Assembly (NCBI GenBank): GCA_001931905.2
Contig: MSJI02000909.1
Span: 57,541 to 121,540, forward strand
DNA length: 64,000 nucleotides
Direction: 5' to 3'
Source of the DNA: Cladosporium sp. IMV 00045
Taxonomy: Eukaryota > Ascomycota > Dothideomycetes > Cladosporiales > Cladosporiaceae
Position numbers and translations under genes: made by a program. Shown here piece after piece: positions 1 to 11,254 of the stretch. The notes below the pieces were generated by a model, which did no database searches, was not told where the DNA came from, and was given only the letters and a program-made list of their open reading frames with translations. The stretch's first letter is position 1. Every line of letters begins with the position of its first letter.

Positions 1-34
1 AGTTGCAAATAGCGTGTAGCTGACCTTCTGCCAG

Positions 35-1410
35 CCATTCGAATACGACTTTTGCAAGGCTGCGTATGAAGTGGGAGGCAAAGCCAGTACGCTCGTCGAT
101 GCCTGGTCGGGCGACCACATGGGCTTCTATTCCAGTCTCGCGGCGGTCAACCGCACCACAGATCCCGGCAGACGAAGCTATGCCGCGACTGGCTATCTGT
201 TGCCCAACATCGGCCGTAGAAACCTGAAGGTTTTGACTGAAGCCATGGCCATCAAGATTACGTTGGATGGAGATATTGCCACGGGAATCGAATTCTTCCA
301 CAGCGGTCGAACGCACACAATCAAAGCATCGAAAGAGGTCATTCTGGCTGCTGGAGTGATCCAAAGTCCACAATTGCTCGAGCTTTCCGGAATTGGAGAC
401 CCCGAAGTCTTGAAAACCGCTGGCATCCAAGTCAAGGTTGAAAACAAGTCCGTCGGCGCCAACTTCCAAGACCACGTACTCGGCGGAATGCTCTACGATC
501 TTGCAGAAGGCGTCAATTCGATGGACTCCCTCCATGGTGCTGAGTACGCCAAAGCACAAGAGGAGATCTACCGCAAGACTGGCAAAGGTGCATACGGCAG
601 CCCAGGGATGCTGATGGGCTTCGTGAGCTATGCGTCGCTGGTGGACAAGGAGACTCTAGAGCGCACCATTGCGGAAGTTCGTGAACATTCGACGGCCAAG
701 ACTGCATTTGAGAAAGCGCAGGAGGAAGTGATAGTCAAGCAGCTCTCCGATCCCACGTTCGCCAACATCCAAACCTTCTGTGAGTGTCATGTATGCTCTT
801 TTCCCGCCAAGCGTAATTCTAATTCTAAGCTGCAGGCATTCCATGTCAACTGGACGTCAGCGCAGGCGACTCTCAAATTGCCTTCTTCTCCGCTCCACCA
901 GAGGGGAAGAATCGCGTCAGCCTTCTCGTATGCCTGGAGCACCCGTTGTCTCGAGGAAGCGTACACGTCACGTCCGCCGACCCATTTGAAACGCCACGAA
1001 TCGACACCGGCTACCTCAAGCACCCTGTTGACGCCAAAATCCTCGCTGAAGGCATCAAGTGGATGGACAAAGTCGCTTCGCAACCGGTGTTGGCGAAAAG
1101 CCTCGGCGAGCGCATTCTACCACCTCAGGATGAGCGGATGGAGACCGAGGAACAGAGGACTGAGTACGTCAGAAACCACATCTCCACGCAGTATCATCTC
1201 ATAGGAACGTGCGCTATGGGCGAGGTTCTGGACCAAAGGCTGCGCGTGAAAGGCGTCAAGAATTTACGGGTGATCGACGCGTCGGTGTTCCCAGGACATG
1301 TCAGCGGCAACATAATGGCGACGACGTATGCTGTCGCTGAGAAGGGAGCAGACCTGATCAAGAAGGATGATGGCCGTTTTTTGACTAAAGTCGACTCTGG
1401 GAAAGCTTGA
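35..1410 (+). CDS. GMC-family FAD oxidoreductase, 3' part
   Basis: Flavin-dependent alcohol or sugar oxidase/dehydrogenase of the glucose-methanol-choline family; the substrate cannot be told. The 5' part lies off the window: a CAG acceptor at 32-34 ends an intron, and the frame is open from 35 (starting PFEYDFCK). Exons are 35..779 and 836..1410, joined across a 56-nt GTGAGT...CAG intron. The GMC signature 2 (GVIQSPQLLELSGIG) lies near 350-400, followed by GANFQDH. The C-terminal substrate domain has the catalytic His in QYHLIGTCAMG and the closing block VIDASVFPGHVSGN. The missing part would hold the N-terminal FAD-binding GxGxxG. It ends tail-to-tail with the next gene, 71 bp away. Family is certain, function open (choline, aryl-alcohol or secondary-metabolite oxidase). 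Confidence 0.93.
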
Positions 1411-1481
1411 AGGTAAGAACCGAGAACGCTGGCATATCTGCTGCGAGTCGTGGTGCATGATTGAGGTTGCTGTCGTTTGTT

Positions 1482-4016
1482 TCAACGGTACAGATAGTTC
1501 TTCTCAAATTTGTTGCCATAGTAATCCAGCTCTTCGCCATCTCTGAACCCGCGAGAAGGTCTGACGACCTGGATCGCACCATCCCAGTACCCCTCCGTTT
1601 CAGGTTCCAGAGCTCCGGCGTCAAGACTTCGTTGATGCGCTAACTTCCGTTCTTTCCTGAAAGCAGATAGTAGAGCAACATTGTCAATTCTGGGTTTCAT
1701 GGGTGCTTTTGATTGAGGTTGCGGTGACGGCGTGCCCCAGCCGTTGCCGAAGCTGACTTCCTTTTCGTTCGAGGTAGTGCCTGCAAACCGACCTGTTTCA
1801 ATGCTGGGAAAGGCACATTCGTCTGCCTCCCCGAAGAAGCTGAAGTCTGTCTCTGCTGCAGACCACAGAGCCTCGCTGTCGCGATCCTCTGTCATAGATC
1901 TTGTTGATATGTGCTGCCACGGGCTTGCTTGGCCAAATGAGCTTTCTGGCGCCATCTCGAGGATGATCTTGTTCAAAGCGAAGATCCTGTTCGCAGAGTC
2001 TCGCAATGTCGCCGTTTGGCCTTTGCGTCCTGGTGGAAGAGCGTAGTCGAGTCTTGCTTGTGAGCGTGCGAGCACGGCTTCTTGAGCGCAGTTTTTCACG
2101 AATCGAATCAAACGATCAGCTCTTTCACCGTCCTCTGAGAAAGGTGGGAAGTTGGTGATTACTAGAGTGCGAAGGTGCGGAAGCATAGCAGGGTGGAGAT
2201 TGTGACTTTGTGATCGATGAGCATTCAGCCGGGCTTTACGCTCGGTGGCAGCGCTTGATAGACTCCTCGGACGATTCGTATTTGGGGGCGTAGGGGTTGC
2301 TGTTGGGACCTGGGCTTCGATCGGTGATACGGCTCTGATAGTTCCCAGTCCTGTTGCTGACATGGTAGCCTCGCTGACAGGAGTATCCGGGCTCAACAAC
2401 TTCATCGTATCCGTTTCTTCGGCCAGATTGTCCACAACCTCAGGCGCGAGAGCGCTACCTCTCCTGGCGTCCAGATTCGGCTCAGCAGGAAACACGACGA
2501 ACTGCATAGGATCAGCTTCAAGCTCGTACTTGGGAGTCTGCTCATCGGTTGGCAGCTCAAAGATATCATTAGCCGCGCGGTCACCACCCAGTTCGTGGAT
2601 GTCTCCACGAGGCATTTCAGGGAGGTCATGAGCGCCATCCAACTCAATGCGGCCAGGTACGACTTGATCAGGATAAGCATTCGGGACATCTTTCGTGATC
2701 AAACTGTGATCCACCTTGAGGTATGTCAACGTATCTTTCGCGTAGTCGTATAGTACTGGCGTCAGTTTCTCAGCGCCTGGCAACTGCCAGTCGGGCTTGT
2801 TTTTTTCATCGTCTGTTACGGACAGGTGTCGCTCAATCGCGCCCGACACTGTTCCAACATCGAGCACATGCAGTCTTCCAGATCGGACCAGACCCGACGC
2901 ACCCTCCACAGAGACTTTGTTGTTAGAGATGTAGAGGTGGGTGATTCCACCCTCTGGTGCATCTTCAATGGCAAGTCGGCTCACGAATGCACCAGTGAAA
3001 GTACCTCGAAGGAACCCCTCAAACCCATCGCTTTGATAAGTCTCCAGCATTTCTGCTCCGAGATATGGAAGGAGTGATGGTGATCGTGCTCCATTGGGGA
3101 CATTCATATCGCCATCCTGCGACGAAGATGGGGTTGTGAAGCAGCCATCGAGCAACAAGCGGACACCGCGATCAGTGATATGATTATCTCTCACATCAAG
3201 GCTTCGCACTGTGCGGCCGATGGCCCACGCTAGCACTTCGATCTCCTCATCGCGTAGGCTGATCCCTCGCAGCTTCAACACTTGTAGACCGGAGAAACGC
3301 CTAAGAGCTCCCATCACACTGACGTCTCGCGCCGGATAGGTATGTGATAAGTCCAGGTACATCAGAGATTCGAAACGCTTGAGCGCCTGCGCAAGCCCGC
3401 TGGACGTGACGTTTGGGCATCTCGAGGCGTCCAAGAGCCGCAAGCCGAAGGACGGGATCGAGTTGAGCGGTGGCTGGAAGATAGAACCTGTTGAGCCAGG
3501 AAGCTCCACGGCAAAACTGTGTGGATCTCTTTGAGGGGTGCTCGATTCCGCAGGCTTCGATTGCCTGAGAGCCACCAGGGCGGCATGGTCGAAGAAAGGG
3601 AGACCTCTCACAATCAGAGATTGGAGATTGGGCAATCTTGAGAGCACATCACGAAGCCAGTCAGAATGTGGTCCGTTGTAGATCTCGGCATGAGCTGGCG
3701 GCAAGTGCAAGGTGTGCGTCTGTGATCTGACGAGCAATCGAGCGGTCTGCAGGGTACGCTTGAACTTGGTCAGGGCAACATAGACCCGGTCATTCTCAAC
3801 GCCGAAGTGGGAGGCAGGGTTGCCCCAAAGATGACGTGAGAAGGTGGTGTTCCAGTGACTGTTGACCAAAGCTGCCGAGCAGAGATCACTGGATGGAATG
3901 TAAGCTGCAACAAGGTCGAGGTAGTCGACTAGGGTGGCTTTCTCGTAGGATGGTGGTGCGGCCTCCATGCTACCCGTCGTGACATGTGTTTTGGCGTGAT
4001 ATGGAGAGCGAGTCAA
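1482..4016 (-). CDS. F-box/leucine-rich-repeat-like protein
   Basis: Intronless 844-residue protein. Residues about 28-65 resemble an F-box (LVDYLDLVAAYIPSSDLCSAALV...W), where substrate adaptors of SCF ubiquitin ligases bind Skp1. Then come several leucine-rich repeats (LPNLQSLIVRGL, LMYLDLSHTY, LQVLKLRGISL, VRSLDVRDNHITDRGV), interrupted by long low-complexity, Ser/Pro/Thr-rich stretches around residues 400-620. The extreme C-terminus, with YYGNKFEKNYLYR, is compact and looks conserved. Met1 is used, but Met17 (base 3968) is an equal choice because the first 16 residues are not domain sequence. It could be a general scaffold rather than an SCF adaptor; the F-box match is by eye only. Confidence 0.85.
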   Translation of the reverse strand: MTRSPYHAKTHVTTGSMEAAPPSYEKATLVDYLDLVAAYIPSSDLCSAALVNSHWNTTFSRHLWGNPASHFGVENDRVYVALTKFKRTLQTARLLVRSQTHTLHLPPAHAEIYNGPHSDWLRDVLSRLPNLQSLIVRGLPFFDHAALVALRQSKPAESSTPQRDPHSFAVELPGSTGSIFQPPLNSIPSFGLRLLDASRCPNVTSSGLAQALKRFESLMYLDLSHTYPARDVSVMGALRRFSGLQVLKLRGISLRDEEIEVLAWAIGRTVRSLDVRDNHITDRGVRLLLDGCFTTPSSSQDGDMNVPNGARSPSLLPYLGAEMLETYQSDGFEGFLRGTFTGAFVSRLAIEDAPEGGITHLYISNNKVSVEGASGLVRSGRLHVLDVGTVSGAIERHLSVTDDEKNKPDWQLPGAEKLTPVLYDYAKDTLTYLKVDHSLITKDVPNAYPDQVVPGRIELDGAHDLPEMPRGDIHELGGDRAANDIFELPTDEQTPKYELEADPMQFVVFPAEPNLDARRGSALAPEVVDNLAEETDTMKLLSPDTPVSEATMSATGLGTIRAVSPIEAQVPTATPTPPNTNRPRSLSSAATERKARLNAHRSQSHNLHPAMLPHLRTLVITNFPPFSEDGERADRLIRFVKNCAQEAVLARSQARLDYALPPGRKGQTATLRDSANRIFALNKIILEMAPESSFGQASPWQHISTRSMTEDRDSEALWSAAETDFSFFGEADECAFPSIETGRFAGTTSNEKEVSFGNGWGTPSPQPQSKAPMKPRIDNVALLSAFRKERKLAHQRSLDAGALEPETEGYWDGAIQVVRPSRGFRDGEELDYYGNKFEKNYLYR

Positions 4017-4445
4017 GAAGGTTCTCGTGCAAGTCTGAAGGAATATCTCACAGTTGGAGGATTGTTGGCATTTGAAGTGAGTCTAAGCGAGCCCAGCGTC
4101 GCATGACATCGCCGAAGGATCGAAGGATTAAGCGCTAAACACACAGCCACGACTCGATGCAGCCTTGTGTAAAGAGTGATTATTATTGGGCAAACGCAAT
4201 ACCAACCCAATGTTTTCTGTCATGCTTGTCGGGTATATCGGGGGTAGACTGATTGATTCCTGCTAAAGTGCCAATTACGCAATTCTTGTATTACCTCCTA
4301 GCATCTTTTACTCCGTTTGCAAGGGCAGCCGAGCAAGAATGGAGGCACATGGCCATTCCGTGGTTCCACATATGATCAAAATACATAATAAAAATCGCGA
4401 AACGATTGAGCAGAATCAGCCTGTGAATGAATCGATACAGAACGC
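4017..4445. other. intergenic, between LRR gene and primase gene
   Basis: Holds the 5' flank of the LRR gene and the 3' flank of the primase gene, both on the minus strand. It is AT-richer than the genes, with an A-rich patch near 4378-4400 that could carry poly(A) signals. I see no gene, repeat or RNA here. Confidence 0.6.
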
Positions 4446-5960
4446 CTAGAATTCCATGCTTTCTGCGCCACCCTCTGCATCTCCTCCTTTCCTCTTGCCC
4501 TTGCTCTCTTCCTTCAGCAAGTTGGCGACATACCCTCTGAAGTACTCAACGTAAGGCTTCAGATCTGTCTTCTGCCAGTCGGCCACCTTTGCCTTCTCCT
4601 CTTCGCTCATATCGCGGTTTCTCGTGTGCCACTCGTCAATCTGTTGCAACAGCTGAGTGACCGTCGGTACGCCTAGCGGGTCGAACTCTTCGACTCGCCG
4701 CACATCGATAGGCACACAGACACGTCCAGTGCCGGGATGGACGACGAAAGGCGACTTTAGTAAATGGTTCTGCTTCTTGGACACTTCGGCGTCTAGACGA
4801 GGGTATGTGTATTCGATGCGAATGTCCTGCTTGACGTCCACGAGCTGTTTGGGATTCAGAGACTTGAGGTTACCCGCTTCTGCGACTGAGTCGATATCGG
4901 CCCATTTTTGCGTGCTTGTGCGGTTGGGAGCCGAGTCCCATTTCTTCTGCAATGCTGCCACCAGGGTAGGATCGGGAAGCAGATCGAGCAGCTTCTGTGT
5001 TTGCTCGGCGGTTTGCCAGGGATCTTGGTCTTCCAGAACGTCATTCTGGAAGTGAGGGTTGAGGAGCTTCAGGCTTCGCTCAAAATGAGGATGTAGTGGT
5101 CTCCTTATGCCCATCCGCTTTCCGTGCTCGTTTCCTGTTACGACGACCAAGTAATTCGCGATCGATCGTCTCTTTGCGTCGTCCATTTCGCGCGCGCGCT
5201 TGTCGCTCACCCAGGCGTGAGCACCACGTCTTCCTGAGTAAATCCACAGGATGTGCTGGAAGCCAAAGTCATCCCTCAAAGCAGCATCCACAACTTTGAT
5301 CGCCATGTTGATGAACTGCCAGCACTTGTTGCAGATCGCCGCGCCTGAGCAGCAGGTACGAATTGGATCGTAGTCCGTCATATCGATATCGAACACCAGC
5401 TCTTTCATGACCGGTCGGAAGCTTCCAGCTTTCAGGACTGTCTTTCGATCGCGCGGGTTGATGCTGTACTGAGGTCCGATTTCGAAACGTTCTGGGACGA
5501 GTTGGACGCATGCTTTGCGCAAAAGATCGGCCGTTGCGAAGGACTGGTAGCGAACATAGCGGTCGCCTGAGAGCGTGAATGCAAATTCGCGATGTTGGAA
5601 GTCGGGTTGAGGTGTGGCAGAGTGATTCAGCCACTGGAAGAGCGGTCGGAAGGGAAGCAGGCGTTGGTAGAACTGAGAGAGAATGTTGCTGTCTGAGTAT
5701 GCAGCTTTCTGTGATGTTGGCTGTGGTTGTGAGCTTTGCCCAGTTTTTGTGGTAGCACTGGACGAGAACTCGTCGTCATCATCGTCATCATCGAACATCT
5801 GTTCAAGATTGTTGGCGGTGGTTTTGGTTGCATCTGGCAGTGTTGAGTCTGGAGTGGTTTGTGAGTTTTCTTCGGTCTCTGGCGCTTGCGCCGGCGCATT
5901 TGACATGACAGTGTCTTCTGTTTCCATGGCCACTGGCGGTGATGAAGTAGAGTGTGGCAT
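4446..5960 (-). CDS. PRI1: DNA primase small (catalytic) subunit
   Basis: Catalytic subunit of the DNA polymerase alpha-primase complex; it makes the RNA primer for replication in the nucleus. 504 residues, no intron. After a disordered N-terminus with an acidic run (Asp57-Asp63) the archaeo-eukaryotic primase domain starts near residue 90. The metal-binding aspartates are D191 and D193 in FDIDMTDYD. A zinc cluster follows directly (CCSGAAICNKC, C203/C204/C210/C213), then the nucleotide-binding SGRRGAHAW at 242-250, with H248 probably catalytic. The N-terminal extension of about 85 residues is longer than in yeast Pri1 and is low complexity. It is divergent from the DUF1917 gene with 272 bp between the two start codons, so they probably share a promoter region. 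Confidence 0.97.
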   Translation of the reverse strand: MPHSTSSPPVAMETEDTVMSNAPAQAPETEENSQTTPDSTLPDATKTTANNLEQMFDDDDDDDEFSSSATTKTGQSSQPQPTSQKAAYSDSNILSQFYQRLLPFRPLFQWLNHSATPQPDFQHREFAFTLSGDRYVRYQSFATADLLRKACVQLVPERFEIGPQYSINPRDRKTVLKAGSFRPVMKELVFDIDMTDYDPIRTCCSGAAICNKCWQFINMAIKVVDAALRDDFGFQHILWIYSGRRGAHAWVSDKRAREMDDAKRRSIANYLVVVTGNEHGKRMGIRRPLHPHFERSLKLLNPHFQNDVLEDQDPWQTAEQTQKLLDLLPDPTLVAALQKKWDSAPNRTSTQKWADIDSVAEAGNLKSLNPKQLVDVKQDIRIEYTYPRLDAEVSKKQNHLLKSPFVVHPGTGRVCVPIDVRRVEEFDPLGVPTVTQLLQQIDEWHTRNRDMSEEEKAKVADWQKTDLKPYVEYFRGYVANLLKEESKGKRKGGDAEGGAESMEF

Positions 5961-6232
5961 CTCGGTGTGTTTGTGTGCGTGTATGTATGATGTTAGTTGG
6001 ACGGATGTTCACCACAAGTTGTGAATGTCAAGCCTGCTTCAGAGACGCGTCGCTTCCACTTTACGGACGCGTTGACTCGCGACTGCGGGGAATTATTTCC
6101 CACAGAGCGACCGATCACCAAACTATCGATCGCCCACAATCATTCTTCTTATCAACAACTCATTGTCAGGAAACCTCATACATGTGAACTTCACATCACT
6201 GCACACCACTTCACTTCTGGCACTCATACATA

Positions 6233-7417
6233 ATGACCACTGAAATCCCCGAAGACAGCTCAACCGATGTACATGATGATAGTTCCACGGACGTTTCGGA
6301 AGGCGAAGATCTGAACGGTACTTGTATCTGTACGCTCAAAACATAGTAGAGGACAGTGACTATAACTTTACATGTCACAGGCGACCATGCGACTCATGCG
6401 ACAAGGGCCACAGCCCTTCATCGTCAGCCAAAAAGACCCGCCGATACACCCTCTTTGTCCCCAATTGCGAAACAGCCAAAGCTTGTGCACACCGATCCCA
6501 AGCCTGAGACCAGCAAAAATGCTGTCGAATTTCTCAAATCTCGGCCACAGATCGCTGCTATGAATGCTGAGCGCGAGGCTCGCCAACCGAAAGCAAGCTT
6601 CGTAGCCAAACAATCAGTAGCTATGGAGGCTGAAGCTGAAGACCTGGTTTTGAACACCCAGTTTGAGGGCCAATCCGCAGCCTGGCAGCACCATGAGACA
6701 GTACTGGACTTCCTTCGCCGTCTTCCCGTGGACGAACCAGCTACTGCTCGTGTTGGTCCATGGCTCTGGGTTGGAAGTCAGATGGTGAAGCAGCAGTGGA
6801 CGAGATCCGGTACATCTACTCTTCACACGTTCTTAGAGGAGTGTTCGCCGCTACTTGCTGCCTTGATTCAGCAGCGAGCGATCATTGAGCAGCAGAATCC
6901 AGGTAAGGCAGTTGGCACGATTACTCGAAAGATGGGCCCGTACCGTGACCAGCTCCAAATCGATCTACTCAACGCTGCTACTAAAAATGGGTTTACTTCT
7001 GGGAAATGGATGCTCTTCCCTAAGCCTGAGGACCTTCCTCGTGTCTGGCGTCTTGTCGCCGAGGCCACTGCTGGGGGCAAACTTGGCCCAACGAGTAAGG
7101 TCGGCACCTACGAGCCTGAGAACCTCGTTAAGGGAACCCTCATTTGCGTATATACCTACGACTTCTCCGACCTTCCAGACGTGAAGCGGGTCCTCAGTAC
7201 TCTCTTTGATCTCGATATTGTCAAGGGAGGCACGAGGATCTACTACAAATGTGACGCCTATACGCATCTCAATATCAACTCGGACAATAGATACAAGCTC
7301 CCGGCTAGCCTGTACTCGAGCGACGAAGTGTTGAACGACAAAGTCAAGTACGCAGATGGTGTGATCTCCAAGTCACAGAAGCGTAGCGGTGGCATGGAGG
7401 ACTTTCTAAATTCGTAA
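6233..7417 (+). CDS. DUF1917 (Bles03/C11orf68-like) protein
   Basis: Two exons, 6233..6317 and 6381..7417, across a 63-nt intron (GTACTT...CACAG); 373 residues. The short first exon starts MTTEIPEDSSTD and is acidic. The body holds blocks typical of the DUF1917/UPF0696 family: GPWLWVGSQMV, GKWMLFPKPEDLPRVWRLVA, and a C-terminal part with LICVYTYDFSDLPDVKRVL and IYYKCDAYTHLNI. That fold resembles the translation factor eIF4E-like superfamily in its human relative (established knowledge), but no biochemical role is secure. The C-terminus KRSGGMEDFLNS is compact. The start is chosen because exon 1 joins in frame and no earlier ATG lies in the short gap from PRI1. Confidence 0.88.
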
Positions 7418-8064
7418 CGGAGGTCAATTGGTCTGCTGCTTGCGAAGCGGCATTTGCTCGTTGGTGATGACCAGTCTTGTACCTATACTTGTGTTCCTGC
7501 ATCATTTGGTAGCTGCATGCGATCTGTACCTCGGCTCCCAGGAACTGATGCCAAGAGGTCTTATCGCAAAGCTCAACAGTCACAGAGTTGCTTTTACACT
7601 TCATTTGATAGCCGCATTCTGGCCGTCCAATGTCGCATTTCCATCGAGTAAAGCGTCCCGCACCCGCCATTCGGCCTTTGCTGGATTTCGAATTTCCATC
7701 GAGTAATGCGAGCGGCGAGCTCCGCCTCCGCCAATTCACTTCTCCCATCTGGACACCCTTTCGACTGCCAGAGGGACTCGTCAACGCCCAAAACTCAACA
7801 TGAGCTCCCGGTGGAGGCGTGTATGGGGTGCCCACCCTGCGCAGGCGCTATCTTCACCTGCTATTCGCCCGGACATATTTGATGTAGTATTTCCCAGGTC
7901 AAGTATCTGACTTTCCCGCTCTGTTTCTTTCTTTATCCACGTCAAAGACAACAAAATCTAACAATACAACTGGTTGCGACTCCTTGCCTCTCACCGCTTA
8001 CGACTCACTCTCAAGGACGCTTCTCTTGCGGCGTTGACTACGAACAGGCACAGAACATTAGAAC
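7418..8064. other. intergenic with a 19-bp direct repeat
   Basis: Between the DUF1917 gene and allantoinase. The two blocks at 7637-7655 and 7692-7710 (ATTTCCATCGAGTAA then A or T then GCG) differ at one base. The rest, including the allantoinase leader, shows no supportable gene. A 163-codon minus-strand frame here overlaps the end of the DUF1917 gene and has no protein character. Confidence 0.5.
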
Positions 8065-9618
8065 ATGGCACCCCACTCAACGGAGGAGGAATCGTCGCAA
8101 TTCGTCGAGAATGCAGGCTCCGATATCACCGTTCTTGCATCCTCCCGCGCAGTCATCGGCGACCGCCTTACGCCAGCTACGATCGTGATCTCTACCACAA
8201 CCGGCAAGATCACATCTGTTTCCGAATCAATCATCCCAGCTTCAGACTTCCCGCCTGGCACACCGTACACAGACTATAGCCCTGCCGTACTACTACCCGG
8301 ATTGGTGGATGCGCACGTACATCTCAACGAGCCTGGGAGGACAGAATGGGAGGGATTCTGGACTGGAACAAGAGCTGCGGCGTTTGGCGGTGTCACAACA
8401 GTCGTTGATATGCCACTCAATGCCATCCCTCCGACGACTACCGTCGCCGGCATGAAAGAGAAGGTGGCCGCGGCGCAAGGCAAATGCTGGGTTGACGTGG
8501 GTTTCTACGGCGGAATCGTGCCCGGCAACGTGTCAGAGCTGAAACCTCTGGTGCGCGAAGGCGTGCGAGGGTTCAAAGGATTCCTGATTGACAGCGGTGT
8601 CGAGGAGTTCCCCGCCGTTTCAGCACAGGACATTTCTCAGGTCTTCCAGGAGCTAGCGGACGAGCCCACCACGGTCATGTTTCACGCTGAGATGATTCCT
8701 CCCGTCACCGCGTCCGTGGGCGATGACGTCCAGTGGTCCCAGCCGCCACTCGAGCCCACCGGACCCTTGGATGCGTATCAGACTTTCCTTGACTCGAGGC
8801 CGAGCAGTTTCGAAACATACGCTATTTTGGAGATCCTGTCTCTGGCCCACCTGGCGCCGACCCTGCCACTGCACATCGTCCACCTGAGTGCCGTCGAAGC
8901 CATTCCAATGCTTCGCGACGCTCGGGCGAAGGGCGTTAAGGTGACGGCCGAGACGTGCTTCCATTATCTTTCACTCGCGGCCGAGTCGATCAAGGCCGGC
9001 GACACGCGACACAAGTGCTGTCCACCAATCCGTGACCAAGCCAACCAAGATGGGTTGTGGAAGGAGATGTACGAGACGGATAGCGTCATCAAGACCGTCG
9101 TCAGCGATCACTCACCTTGTACGCCTGAGCTGAAATTGTTGCCCTCGCATGTGCCGGGTAACATGGGACCTCAGAAGACAGCCAGCTGCGGCTCGACATC
9201 GACAAGTGGTGACTTCTTCTCCGCGTGGGGCGGCATTAGCTCAGTCGGTTTGGGCTTGAGTATCATCTGGACAGAAACTGGTCGTCGCCAAGTTGGCGAG
9301 ACGCAAACCTTACTAGACATTGTGCGCTGGTGTTGCGTCAACACTGCTATCCAGGTGGGTCTTGAAGATAGCAAGGGAGCACTCAAGGTCGGCATGGACG
9401 GCGATGTCGTAGTCTTCGACCCTGAAGCTGAGTTCGAAGTCGAACCGAGCGCGATGCTGTTCAGGAACAAGTGTTCTCCCTATCAAGGCAAGACGCTGAA
9501 GGGCGTGGCCAAGGAGACGTGGTTGAGAGGCAGACGGGTGCATGCCAGAGATGGAGGTTTTGGTGACAAGTCAGCGCCCCAAGGCCGGCTACTTCTGGAG
9601 CCAAGGACCAAGGCGTGA
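8065..9618 (+). CDS. DAL1: allantoinase
   Basis: Hydrolyses allantoin to allantoate in purine degradation, letting the fungus use purines as nitrogen source. 517 residues, no intron, the usual family length. The cyclic amidohydrolase metal centre is complete: DAHVH (H84, H86), the lysine carbamylated in this family (K171 in GFKGFL), FHAE (H207), HIVHLS (H273) and SDHSPC (D348). Other family blocks are EPGRTEWEGF, GGVTTVVDMPLN and CFHYL. The start ATG is the first in frame, about 15 codons before recognisable sequence. Dihydropyrimidinase is the main alternative but lacks the SDHSPC block. No other purine-catabolism gene lies in the window. A donor-like GTGAGT overlaps the stop, but I see no reason to extend the gene. 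Confidence 0.95.
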   Translation: MAPHSTEEESSQFVENAGSDITVLASSRAVIGDRLTPATIVISTTTGKITSVSESIIPASDFPPGTPYTDYSPAVLLPGLVDAHVHLNEPGRTEWEGFWTGTRAAAFGGVTTVVDMPLNAIPPTTTVAGMKEKVAAAQGKCWVDVGFYGGIVPGNVSELKPLVREGVRGFKGFLIDSGVEEFPAVSAQDISQVFQELADEPTTVMFHAEMIPPVTASVGDDVQWSQPPLEPTGPLDAYQTFLDSRPSSFETYAILEILSLAHLAPTLPLHIVHLSAVEAIPMLRDARAKGVKVTAETCFHYLSLAAESIKAGDTRHKCCPPIRDQANQDGLWKEMYETDSVIKTVVSDHSPCTPELKLLPSHVPGNMGPQKTASCGSTSTSGDFFSAWGGISSVGLGLSIIWTETGRRQVGETQTLLDIVRWCCVNTAIQVGLEDSKGALKVGMDGDVVVFDPEAEFEVEPSAMLFRNKCSPYQGKTLKGVAKETWLRGRRVHARDGGFGDKSAPQGRLLLEPRTKA

Positions 9619-11254
9619 GTACAAAGACGCCGTCGTACGCATTAAAGAATTCAATAAAGTCCACATTACCGTACTAGAATCTCACTAAGCCTGGTTCCGG
9701 ACCGCATGATATCCGCCGGACACCGCTGTATGTTTGAAGTACAAATATGCTGATACAGACATTAATACGAAGGTTTGGATGCTGGGGCTTCCAAGGCTCG
9801 GGGCGGAGCTGCTTTTCACATACATGCATATTCTTATACACGAACACCCATTGCCGCAAACGGGTGTAGCCTGGCTTGGGAAGTGTTCGGGCAGCAATGT
9901 CATTGACCGCTTTCTTCAGCCCCTCCATATTTCTACCCAAACTACACTCTTAGAACCAACTGTTCATGCAGCTTATCATCATCTTGCATTCGTATCTTGG
10001 GGAAATCATCCACAGCGGTGGGATGGGGTACAGCACAGTGCGTCTAACGGGCGAGTGTGCCGAGATTTCACGAGCGATAACCGGTGGACTTTCAAGAACG
10101 TGGTACGGCGCACGGCATCATCATTCTCTGCCCTACTATGATTGCACACCTTCAATCTCCAAAAGCTTGACGTGTCAATGCAGCTCACCGCTGCAGAAGG
10201 CTGCATGCTCGGTTAGGTCGCGACGAACAACGTCTTTCTTGGGCTGAATGCGATGGAGTGAGGATGTTCCTCCCGCCACCAACGAAAAGAAGACATGCGA
10301 GGCAACATGAGTGGTGACATTGGTGCAGCATCTATACCCTTCAGACGACGACACGGCCTACAAGTGCACCGACAGCATGCGTCGCAGTATCATCATACAT
10401 GTACATGCATGCTGACACAAGTTGTCAAACGCAGTCCGTGGAGACGCCAAATCAACCACGCCCTTCTAGCGCGGTCCTGCGACAATTCTAGCGACCCCTT
10501 TGGCTCGTGTTGGCTCGTCATGCCACGAGACATGCCCTGTCACCCCTAATCCTCTTCCGCGCTTTAGGCCACGGCATTTCTTAAATTGAAGACTCGCTAC
10601 AGTCCCTGCCGCATGGAAACGAAGCGCAGACGCCATCGGTTCCCAAGCGTCTTCACGTCTTCACCGGCCCTGGGAAGGTCAACTAAGATGCCTTCGTATC
10701 CTCCACCTTCGCTACATCCGTCTTGGTTGTCCATTGTTGCATGTACATCTGACTACTGACTTGTATTTGCGCCCATTGCCAGCGAACCCCCGCCCCAGAC
10801 TAACATCCGATTAGCCATAAGATATAGGTAGTAAGATGACGCACGAATCCCAAAGACTCTTGCGAGGCGGCGTGAGGGGAGGATACCATCGCATTGCGGT
10901 AAGAGAATCTTATTGTCGTTTCAGCCCTAAACTTTCCAAGTCTGCCGTCGAGGTAGCTTCTGGTCCGAGCTACGCTAGAGACCATTATCCGCGAGAGGGC
11001 CATCCCTACACGCCTCGTCTGGGATGCTGTCCAAAAGGCCGCTGGCCCTTCGTTCCACCAACCCGGTTAAGGAATGTCTTCCAAAACGCAGTGCCGCTCC
11101 CTCCGTGGTCAGACCGCTATTACAGGGTGCCGATGCCCTGAGGATGTCATGGTTTCTTTCTTTCTGGGCTCTGTGTGTGGTTCTGTTATAACAAGCTCTG
11201 TCCTTTCGTTCTGTTCTTTCTTTGTCGTTAGTTTACCGTACATCAATTGCTAAT
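9619..11254. other. 1.6-kb intergenic region
   Basis: Holds the 3' flank of allantoinase and the 5' flank of the APC permease (T-rich leader ending in several TTTCTTT-type runs near 11150-11225). The open frames are short, overlap each other in several frames, and show no domain-like composition. No RNA gene or mobile element seen. Confidence 0.55.

Noticed and set aside
7344..7835. 163-codon minus-strand frame
   Set aside because: Overlaps the end of the DUF1917 gene, includes the short direct repeat and lacks protein character.
9610..9618. Donor-like GTGAGT over the allantoinase stop
   Set aside because: No acceptor downstream gives a family-like C-terminus, and the length already fits allantoinase.
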